Shown here: one piece after another, positions 12,101-24,100 of the stretch
How positions within the stretch are numbered: position 1 is the stretch's first letter
How the letters are laid out: every line of letters starts with the position of its first letter
Source: Hippopus hippopus
Lineage: Eukaryota > Mollusca > Bivalvia > Cardiida > Cardiidae
Reading direction: 5' to 3'
DNA length: 64,000 nt
Assembly: GCA_946811185.2 (NCBI GenBank)
Contig: OX328098.1
Coordinates: forward strand, 39,929,650-39,993,649
Notes under the pieces: model-generated
Seen by the model: the letters and a program-made list of their open reading frames with translations, nothing else
Databases searched by the model: none
Told to the model about the DNA's origin: nothing
Position numbers and translations under genes: made by a program

Positions 12101-15100
12101 CAAGTCTTTACAGGGAAACTGAGCATCAGTGGAATATTTCTGATAAGATCTGTTGGTTGTAACAAGAAAGAGTTGAAACATGAGGTGTTTAACAAAGGTT
12201 ATGACTTGCTGATTAATTCTTCCTTGGACGACATTAACAGCTTGAAGGATCCTGGTACAGACATGGTCAGGTATATACAACTTCGTTACGTTCCATTTAG
12301 CCCTTTACCACACAATTTTCAGCTTTAACAATCCTAAAATAGTAAGACTTTTGTAAACTTGATGGGAAAAGGAGGAAATACTGCATAACAGCATTTTCTT
12401 TTTTTCCCATAATGCTTTCTACCCTTCTAAAATCAAATTTCAATTTATGAGTCACATTGATTTTGTTATCTGCCAATGCTTTCTTTTTGGACAAGTGTCA
12501 TCTGTTAAAGTATCAACCCTTTACCAAATGACAAAATTTTGGACTTGAAAATTGTTATGAAACAAGCCTCTGGTGAACTTATTAACATTTTTGTTGGCAA
12601 GTTTAATTTTAGGGGGCTTTTTTTCCATTTTTTCAAAAACCAACTCATGTCAGATTCTTTTTTATCACATAACAATATTTCACCTGTTATAAAGGTCAGA
12701 ATATGCACAAATGTACATGCACATGTGATATATATATATATATATATCTTTTTTTTTTTTTTTTTTTTAATAAAACCTAATTCACTCCTTTGAAAGAAGT
12801 ACAAAATATCGTCATAATATGTGATGTCACACAATGCTTATTTTAAATGTGTGTGAAATAGGAAAACTTGTGATGGGTGTATTACACTGAAAACAAGGGA
12901 GGTTATATGAGAATGAACTACCTTCATGATTACAGAGCAAGTATAGAAAAGTATCTACAAAGTACAGGCAAGCCAGCATACTATGAGGGCCTTGGAACTC
13001 CTGTCTACAAACCAATGCCAGAAATAATCGCCTCAATTACTAAAAACCTTGATACAGTAACTGTTCTTTGTACTGGTCTTAGAAAGTTAACAGCTTATCT
13101 AAAAGTAAGTATTTTCTGTCTGTGTGTCTGTCTGTATGTCTGCCTTTTATTTCATCTCTCTTCCTCTTTTACCCTTTTTCTCCTTCAACACTGTATCATG
13201 TTTAATGCCATTTTAACATTATTTCAGTTCTATCATGGTGGCCATTGCACCTACCCATGCTTTCCCGGAGTTTCATTCACCGATACTTCACACATTACCC
13301 TTCACAAGCCACTGGCTGCTTTCCCACATAACCATTGCTGTAAAAGTAATCGGCCAAGTGAGATGAATTAATTCTGTTGCAATGACTATCACCAATCTTC
13401 AGAAAGAAATTGGTCGAGCTTGGGATCCAAGCCAATAATCCCCTGGCCTCAAGTCCTGTAAGCTACTGACTGCACTACTAGGCTGGGCACCCTGCCCTCT
13501 GATTTTTTTAAGTTGTTTCCAAAGACATATTGTAAGACTGGGGCTACATTTTATTGGTCATCTGCAAATGCTTTCAAAGTGGACAGGTCTAAATTTTTGT
13601 TGTGTTGTAAAGTATTAACCTTTACCAAAAGACAAGAATTTGGAGTAGTCCAAATTGAAAGCATTAACTCTTTACCACACAATGCCAACTTTTAACATCC
13701 TTGAGAAAGAAGCCTTTTGAAAAACAACGTGGGAAAAGGAGAAATGCTGGTAACCATTACCAGGAGAAATGCTGGTAACCAGCATTTTCTCCTTTTCCCT
13801 CAATGTTTTCTACCCTTCACAAAACAAATATCAAATTTTCTGTCACATTTATTTTGTCGTCTGCAAATGCTTTCAATTTAAACTTGTGTTATCATTTAGT
13901 AAAGACTTAACAGACAACAGGATTAATGTGACTCAAAAATTTGGTTTGGGGATTTTAGAAAACGTTGCGGGAAAGGAGAAAATGCTGGTTCCCAGCATTT
14001 TCTGCTTTTCCCACAATGTTTTCAAGAGCTTTCTTTCTCAGGGTTGATGAAGTCTGGATTCTGCATTCAGTACTCTAGTTAACTCTTAATCAAACAACGA
14101 ACTCTTTAACCTGTCCATATTGAAAGCATTTGCTGACGACTAAGAAGATGTGACTCAAAAACTGAAATTTCTCTTGGGGAAAGTAGAAAACATTTGGGGG
14201 AAAAAAGGAGAAAATGCTGGTGACCAGCATTTTCTCATTTTTCAAAAGGCTTTTCCTTTAAGGTTGTTAAAATCCGGGATTGTTTGGTAAAGGGTAAATG
14301 TAGGCTGACATCTTTACCCAGTTGATTTCTTTACGAAGAATCTTAACAGGTTGATCACAAGAAGGATTTAACCCTTAGGCTGCTAAGCGCGAGTCAACCG
14401 ACCTTTTGCGGACAGTGTAGATCAAGATCAGACTGCACAGAACATGCAGTCTGATCTTGGATCTACACTGTCTGATACTGTGAGCTTTCTTTGACGGGCA
14501 AAATTTTTAATCCTTAACTCTGGGGTCTCACCATTGGCTGGAAATCTTAAGTTTGATTTATTTAGCAGCTTTTAGGGTTAATACATGTTTACATGCAAGT
14601 GTACCTTTTTTATATTTGAGTGGCGATCTAGGAAAAGAGGGTTTAACATATCTTTATAATGTATTATACAAAGCAAGTCACTGTATGATGTGGATCAATT
14701 TTATCTACTAAACGGCTCAATAATGAGGTAGAATGGTACTCTAGCATGCAGAAAAATCACTTATAGCAAAAAGTTTCGACCATGGTCAACCAGCATGGAC
14801 GCTGCAGGCTGATCTAGTCTATACTTTTTGAAGATGTATTTAACCACCTTTTCACAGAGGATGACTTATTTATATTAAACAGGGTCCTGTGCAGCTTCCG
14901 GACAATCCAATCTCCATGTTGGAACAAGCGATGATTGCATCCAAGTGTGGTTTGCAACACATGTTCCAGATGGACTCAAGCACCAATGATGGCGTACCAT
15001 CATTTGAAGGACGTTTTATTTTAGGTAGGGTTTTGGATTAAGCATTCATTATATAAACTTTTACCAAGCAATCTTAACTTTGATGACCCCTAGAAGACAG

Positions 15101-18100
15101 CTTTTGAAAATATGAGGAAAGGAAAATATGCGTATAATAAGCAATTTCCCTTTTCCTTCAATGTTTTAAACCCTCTTTACCCCATTATTTCTTGTATTAA
15201 TGACCCCAAGAAAAAGGCTTTTGAAAACATTACTGAAAAAGGAGAAAATGATGGTAACCATCACTTTCTCCTTTCCTACAATGTTTCTACCCTTTTAAGA
15301 ACAAATCCTTTGATTTAAGTCATATTCAAGCAATAATCAGTTTTTGTCTGCAGAGTCTTTAGAAATGGACAAAGCTTCAATTTTATTGTTTGTCAAAAAA
15401 TTTAAGACAAATCATTAAAGCTGCATTTTAACTGCCGCAAAATGCTTTCAGTATGGTCCATTCTAAAACCTTTTTGTTTAGTGAAGAGTAACAAGACCCT
15501 GAAAAAGCGAGTATTTCAAAACATTTTGAGAAAAGGAGAAAATGCTGGTTTTCAGGATTTTCTATATTCCCCACAAAGTTTACTACCTATTGAAGGACAA
15601 GCAGTATCATTTTCAAAATTTTTCAATTGTCCTCTGTAAATGCCCTCATTGGTCAAGCTAGGTTGGATACCCACTGGCAGTGCTGGATGTACTGGAGTGT
15701 CTTTTAGCAAGGCACTGCAGAACTGTAGCCTTGCCCTGGTGATATCCATGAAAAATGTGAAAAAATGAGGTTGTTTTGTTAGAGTATATTTAAAAGTCTT
15801 ACTCAAAAGATACTTAAACTTGAAATCATTTATGAAAGGTTCAAATGGAAAAGTTTAAGTTCAGTTTATGAAGTCAAAGTTATTTCAGAAAATTAATAAA
15901 GAATTGAGAAATTAATTGGATGTTGTGTCAGTACAGGAAAAATTCGCCTTACCCCAGGGCACTTCATCTTTGTGCATGATACAATTGCAAAATGATCGCC
16001 AGGAAAACAAGGATCGGGCCTTGGTTGGCTGTGATATGACTGAAATAATGTAGAAAATGGTGAAAACTGCATTAGGCGGCAAACAAACAGTCAGTCTTCT
16101 TGTTGAAACATGTACATCAAAAAGGTCTTGGTCTGTATTCACCAATCATTCTTAAGAACATTCTTGGTCTAATTTTAGTTTTAGAAAACAACACAACTTC
16201 TGATTGGCTACACCATTTGGTTTAGTGAAACATGACTTGTTTTACTTTCAAATCTAGACAACTCTTGAGACTAAGAATCTTCTTAAGAATGGTTGGTGCA
16301 TATAGGCCCTGTATTGATACAAAAGTTACAAGTCTGTTGCTAGGTAATAATTTACCTCATGTTATATAACAGAGGACACTCCCATTGCCAGAGCTACAGA
16401 TCCAAACAAGAAACTTTGCAAGCAGGAAACTTATTCCCTTGCTCTGAAAGCACTTCTAAACAAGTCTGTCAGTGATTTAGTGATTCCTGTGGAAAAAGAA
16501 GACGAGGAGAATGTAAACCCAGAGGACGAACATCTTGAAAATGAGGCCATTGTGGCGGGCATAAATATACCAGATACGGTAATATATCATTCTGTTTTTC
16601 TTTTTCTCTCAACTCTTAACTCTCTATCAAATAATCTTAAGTTTTGACAACCATAAGGAAGAAGGCTTTTGAAAACATTGTGGGAAAAGGAGAAAATGCT
16701 GGTAACCAGCATTTTCTCCTTTTCCCACAATATTTTCTACCCATTTTATGGAGAAGTCCCATCATTCCAGCTGTATCTAATATGTCACCTGCAAATGCTT
16801 TCAGTTGGACAAGCCTAAAATTTTGCTGCATGGTACAGAGCTAATTTTCATAGGGAAAGCGTAACCATTTACCAAACAACAAAATAGTAGGCTGGTCCAT
16901 TAATTACTAATTCTAACATGACACGTGAATTCGGCTCTATAAACACAGTGCAAAGAAAGCGTGGTAAAATCTACGTCATTCTATATAAAAAGACGTCATT
17001 CTGTATAAAGTAAGTAAGTAAGTAAGTTAATCAATGGAATATAATCTGCATCCGCGTTTTTACTCTAAGTGTGAACTAGTTTTCCTTTCATTAAGAGTTG
17101 GTCATGTTAGACTCCAAATAATCTTCTTTCTATCGTGGTTTATTGTTCAATAAACCACGTTGTGAGTTATGAGGCGCAATGAATAACCCACTCGGCTATC
17201 GCCCTCGTGGATTATGTATTGTGCCTCATAACTCACAACTGTGGTTTATTATAGGGTTAATTCATGTTTTTGAGGTCGTTAACATTCGCACAGGCCTGAA
17301 AAATGCTTTAACGCCCGAGTGTGAAGCACGAGGGTGTTAAAGTATTTTGAGGGCCCCTGCGAATGTTAACAACCGAAAAAAACGTGAATTAATGCTATTA
17401 TTGCATAAAGTAAGGATATTTTAGCAATAATTTGCAAAGATAGCAAAAATATCTCCATAGAAATGCAAATAAGCGAACTTCAAATCTACTGTACCTAAAT
17501 GGGTCAAAACTGGAAGTCGGCGAAGAAGTTTTTGTTAAGTGCAGTGAAGGGCCATTAGCCCTGTATGCCAGTTTTGATTCTCTCGTTGTAAATTCACTTC
17601 TAATGATTTTTAATATAAAGTGGACTTATGTAGGATAAACTTGCACACGTTTGGACGATTACAACTAGGATGAATGAGTGGATATGAATTTCTGTAACTG
17701 AAAGACGTCAGAGAGATCGATCTACACCAAGCGAGGGAATTACCGATCACGTTAAAAAGTGGGTGGGATGTAGCTGGTTTAGAGTAAATTTCACGAGTGA
17801 TTTTTTGTTCAGATCTCGATTAAACTGAGATCCTGTGCAAAATTGTGTTTGTGGTGTACTAATATCATCAAAGACAAGCCATGAAAAGGATCTAATATGG
17901 TACAAGTTCCTACAGTTTGATAGTCGGGGTCCAGGGAAAATCTGACAAGAACAAATGTTGTTTACAAGGTAGGCCCGAATCGAGGATATTGATAGTACAA
18001 AGCTGGGCGTTAACGGCGCGTGAATTTACTGATTAATACACGTTTTCTCCCGTTAACACCCGGTTTTTACCCGTTAATACATGCTTATAACGGCCCGAAA

Positions 18101-21100
18101 AGGCACATTTTATGCAATAATGAACGATAAACCACGATAGAAAGAAGATTATTTCTTAAATTGAAGATGTCAAATTAAAAATGGCTCAAATGATGGGATT
18201 GGTGTTTGAAATTGTGGAAAACAGGGTGGGAAGAGAGAATGTTATTACACATGCTACATTTTAGAAAACCGTTTCCTCCAGGGTGGTAAACAAAACATGT
18301 TTGACAAGGGGTTTTGTGCTTTTTTAAATGATTTATATCAACTCCAGGGGCAATAACCTTTTCCCACACAGTTTCAACTTTCAACAATGCTGGGGAACAG
18401 AGGTTTTGAAAACGTTTTTGGGAAAAGGAGAAAATGCTATTAACCAGCCAACCAGGTTTTTTTTCTTTATCCACAATGTTTTTTTATCCAATCAGAGAAA
18501 AATTCTAATAATTTAGCAACATTTAATTTTTTGTCTGTAAATAGTTTCAGTATAGTGAAGTGAAAAAAAAAACCCTAAATCAATGAATCGAACCTTTTGT
18601 GAAACTACAGCCTATTTGTTGCAGTTTCAAGGTAATTATAGCAAGATTGTATAATATCCCAAGAAGGAAATTGATATCATACTGAACTTACATCTAAGAT
18701 TTGTTTGGGTGTTTTGTGCAATCTGATGTTCATCTTGACTGTCAGCAAAAGCAACATTAGTTGTGCTTAATTTTATTTGGGTGAAATGATTGAAAGGTAT
18801 TTTACAACATTGTGAACATTATGTCATATCTTTATGACAGCTTACTAATTCACATTTGTCCTGGGTTTCACCAGTACATGGCTGGGCCTCTGAAGTGTCA
18901 TGCCTGAAGACACTCCCATGAAAAACTCAGTGCTTTGAATAAGGATGGAACCCAGGGTCTCAGTGTATGAATCCTACACCTTCACCTCTGAGCCAAGAAG
19001 GACCCTTTTACTGGCTTAAGCATACACCAAACAATCCTTAGATTTAACAGTCTCATAGAAGAATGTGGTAACCAGCAGTTTGTCCTTTTCCTGCAATATT
19101 TTCTATCCTTTCAAATGCAGATTTCCAATTTTGAGTAAATTTCATGTTTCCGTGTACAAATGCTTTCAATTAGGACCAGTATATAATTTTGTGATGTGGT
19201 AAAGAGTTAGATATATTGTCCTTGTAATTTTCTTGTATGTTTGTTGTAGGATGCCCCAGCCCCTGTACCCAAAGTGTCGCTGAACAACGCACCAATTTTG
19301 GAAAAATTTAGGAACTTGGTGAGCTCGCTGACAGCAACAGCATATTCTGAGAACAACACTGTGCCAGTTGAAAGTTGTATTTTGAACAGTGGATTGACCG
19401 TCACATGTGTCTATAAACGTGTCAAACCTACATCAGATACCTGTTCATCTTGTGATGTATTCATAGAAGATGTGCATATTACCCCAGGTAGGATCATTTT
19501 TAATTTACATAGAAAGATGATCTTGTACTACCATGCAACTTGTGTAAACACTGGTAGAAAGAGCAATTACATGATATAAGCAGTTGCTCTTTCTTCCAGT
19601 AATTTTTAGGTTATCTGGTGGTTATGGAGGAAAGCAACCAATAACTTGGGAAGAATATAGTGTGAGTACTGGTAAAAAGAAATCTAAGGAAGAAAGGATA
19701 GGTGCACTTGCCACTGTGATGTATCTGAAGTGATTTGGAAACCGGTCAATATCTTAACCACTAGATTGCTAGGCTTTAACTTATCTTGATTTTGTGTACA
19801 GATTAAATCAAGTTTAAACTGCTCAGAATGTGCAATCTGATATTAGATCTACACTGTTTACTACTTTGTATCTTATTCTGGTCAAAGCAACCTTGACTAT
19901 TGCAATAATTCATCTGCTTTTTGTATTTTAAAAGGTCCATTTTATTAACTCTTTACCAAATGACAAAATTTTGGACATGTCCAAATTGAAAGCATTTGCA
20001 GACGACAAATTAAAAGTGGCTGAAAGGATGAAACTAGTCCTTGATAGGGTAGAAAACATTGTGGGAAAAGGAGAAAATGCTGGTTACCAGCATATTCTCC
20101 TTTTCCCATAATGTTTTCAAAAGGCTTCTTTCACAAGGTTGTTAAAAGTCGGGATTGTGTGGTAAAGGGTTAAAGGGGGCTATTCAGGCTTTAAAAATCT
20201 TACCAACCTTCAAAAGTGATTAATCACTAAATTATGTGAGGTGATAGCTGGCAAATCATCAGTAAAGAAGGACAGACAGAAGAAAGAAAATTTGTTTTTC
20301 AATGGTATTTCAAAAATGGGCTATGTTGTCTCTTAGCTCTTTACCAAATGTCAAAATTGTAGACTTGTCCAAATTGAAAGCATTTTCAGACAACAATTTA
20401 CATGTGGCTCAAATGATGGAATTTGTCTTTGATAGGCTAGAAAACATTGTGGGAAAAGGAGAAAATGCTGGTTACCAGCATTTTCTCCTATTCCCAGAAA
20501 GTTTTCAAATTGCTTGTTATTCAGGGTCATTAAAACTCAGGATTGGATGGTAAAGGGTTGAGGTATTTATAGATATCCTGCCAGAGTTTTGTTGAGACCT
20601 GTGGGACAAATTAGACTTGGCTCAAAGAGCAAGATTTGTCTCAGAAAAGGTAGAAAACATCATGGGGAAGGAGAACATGGTGGTTACTAGCATTTTCTCC
20701 TTTTCCCAGATTGTTTTCAAAAACTGTCTTCTTCAGAGTTGTTTAAGCATGGAAAGATTTGGTGAAGGGTTAAAGTTGTTGAAACAAAATCTGGTTACTT
20801 GTAGCTTTTATCAATCTATTCTGTATTCAGGTTATGGTAAAAGCAAAGTGGAGTGTTTAGTTGATGCCTATAACAATGCTTGGGAGATACTTGTAAATAC
20901 ACTACCAGAGGACATACCTGCCAACCATAGATACATAACTCCTAATGAAACTACAGGTAACATATATATTAACTGGTTAATTCTCTTGAACCTTTGAAGT
21001 GAAGTGCCAAATAAATGAAATGGACTTCCTCAAAAAATAGCATATTTGAAGATTTAATAAAGTATCCAACATTGTAGATCTAGGATCATACTGCATGTAT

Positions 21101-24100
21101 ATGGTAATGTATTATGTGTCCAATCTTGTCTTATACTGTTCACAAAAGGCGGTCTTATCTTGATCTCTATTGTCACACAAATCAACTGATTTTGAAGAGG
21201 ATGATGAGGTTTTTTTTCTTCTATTGCTCTGGAAAAATTTTGCTATGGTTATATATAGTTAATGATGATGGTGACGGATGATGATGATTTCATGTACTCT
21301 AAACGAACGATTCTGATTTTGATTTTGGGTTTTGTTGTTGATGAGATAAAACGGCGTGGTCTCAATTATGATATTGATGATGATTTTATGTACCCGACTC
21401 ATGCATGTTTCTTTTTTTTTCCTTTTAATCTTTATATGTGTATTATGGGCCAGTGACCTTTATTTACAAATAAATGATTTGAATTGAAATTGTGCTGAGC
21501 ACTCTTGAGATTTAACCTTGTACCAAACTGTCAGGTGAGTTTATGACCTGGAGGAAGGAGGCTTTTGAGAATATTGTGGGAAAAGGAGAATTTTTTTTCT
21601 TTCTCGTTTTCCAAAGAACTGAAAATGCACTCAACCCTTTCAAAGAAAAGTCCCATTGTTTGAGCCATATATGTCTTCTGCAGAGGCACAAAAAAAAACC
21701 CACTTAATTTGTGGAATCATAATCAAATGTACCTTTATTTGTAGGTCCGTTGGTATTGGATGTTACTGTCAAAGGTGGCACAAAGCCTATCAAGGAGTCC
21801 AATATGGCATTACTGGCTAGACATGGACATGATCCAGATGACAGAAGCAAGAGCATAAAGGATATTGTGATTTTTGAAACATCCAACTGGTGTTTAGATA
21901 GAAAACAGTATGCCTTTTGTATCCTACAACAGAGCGCAACTTACAGCGGGGTCTATCTCCATTGGACTTTTGAGTCAGTTGGGCCAACAAGATTCAGCAA
22001 TTATCAGCATGAAGCAAAGCCCATTTCCAAGACAAAGTAAGACTTATTCTCTCTTTTAGGGCCAAATTAAAAACCATTTTTATCCTCTAAATTCCATGAT
22101 GTGTAATTTGCTGAGACTTTCTGTGTTAGCCTTTCAAATAGCTAATCTTAGAGTTTCAAGGTAAAACAGTGATATTATTTGTTGTTTCATGGGGTAGAAA
22201 ACATTGTGGGACAAGGAGAAAATGCTGCTTACCACCATTTTGTCCTTTTCTTCGTCAGAGTTTGGGAATGTATGGGATTTTCTGGTAAAGGATCAAACCT
22301 GTTTATTTTACATGTATATATATGTAGCTAGGATGTGTAGAGCCGTTGTCATTTCCTAGATACGTAGCCAGGTGTGGCAAAAGTTTGATTGTACTGTGTA
22401 CTGCAAAAAAAGGTAGCTTAAATAGTGATGTGGTATACTGTTTGTCATTTTCTAGATGCATAGCCAGGTTTAATATAAGTTAGTGCTAGCTGCCTTGCAT
22501 AAGAGCTAGTTTTATTTTATTGAGATACAGTGTTTGCTTGATCAAGACTTTTTTTGTCCCTGCCCTGGGCAGTTTTTTTATCAGCATATTACACTTGGAT
22601 TGGTCTTTTCCTGTACAGAGACAGGTTTTTAAGCCTCAGCATTTTAAAAAAGAAGCAGCAGAGATATGGATGTATGACTAATACAAAACTATCATTTGGC
22701 TGTTTACCATTGTAAACATTTGCAACTACTTAACCCATTTTACCACACAATCAAAATACATGTGCATAAACATGTACATAAACAACTCTTAGCAAGGAAG
22801 CTTTTGTAAACATTGTGGGGAAAAGTATTTCCACAATATTCTGTTCTCTTTTAAAGATAAATCCCATTGTTTAACCATATTTAATTTGTAGTATGCAAAT
22901 GCTTTCAATTGGAGCAAATCTGAATACTTCTTGTGTGGTTAATCTTGTACCAAACAATCCCATGCTTTGACTACGATGAAAGTTATAGTTTTTTAAAAAA
23001 TTGTCGATAAAGGAGAAAATGATGTTCCCATGTTTAAACCACCTTGAAGAATAAAGCTTTTGAAAACACTGTTGGAACAGGAGAAAATGCTGGTTACCAG
23101 GTTTCCCAAAACATGGTCTACTCTTTCAGAGATATTTACCGATACTTGAGTGAGATTAATTTTTCTTAATGCAAATGCGTAAACCTTTGTCTTCTGGTAA
23201 AGAGGTAAAGTTAAGCTACATTTTTGGTGTTTTTTGCAGATGTGTGCTATTCATCCAAGGAACCAAGCTGGCAGAGCATACTGCCTTTGGTCGGAACAAA
23301 GTGAGAAACTTTGCAGCAGCTGAGATATTGTTTAGATTGTATGAGACACAAGATGTGGTCCATGTGAGTATATTTACTCATTAATGTCAGCAGACAAACT
23401 TTCATCTGACACCTTAGGAAAATATTTTTTGGGAAAGAAGAAATCATTTGGTATGGGTAATTGTCCTTTTCTCACAAAAAATTCACTTTTATTCGTCTAT
23501 TAAACCTGAATTGATCAATTAAACCGCACTTTAATTATTAATATATGTATTCTACGTACACGGGTGTTTTCAAAGAAGGTCAGTGATCAACCCTATATCA
23601 AACAATATTTGCCTTAGAATGAGCCATAAGAAAGTAATCGGTATTTTCTCCTTGTCAATGTTTTCTACCATTTCAAAGACAAATACCATCTTTTAATATG
23701 TACTTGACTGGACCAAATTAAAGCATTTGTACAAGATAAATAAGGCTTACATTATGATCTCTGTATTTGATAGGGTGGAAACCATTGTGGGAAAGGGAAA
23801 AAAGGTGGTGGTGACCAGCATTTTCTCCATTGCCAACAATGTTTTCAAAAGACTTTTTCTGCTGCTCTTTAAATGATCACATTATGTGGTAAAGGGTTAA
23901 CCTAGTGACTTCTTCATGTTGCAGCAAACCAAATAGGACAGCAGAGTTGTGAATGCTTGGACAGGGTTGCATTTAGAGCAGTGCACTGTGGAATTGCTGT
24001 GATTTTAATCTTTGCTCCTTTATCAATTTGCTGCAGGAAAATCCTGCAAATATGTCTTTATTTCAACTTACAAATCTTCATGTTTTATTCTATTACTCAT

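Noticed and set aside
13105..13371. Open frame continuing exon 5 of gene 1
   Set aside because: There is a good donor at 13104/13105 and the downstream frame runs through a SINE; composition changes at once.
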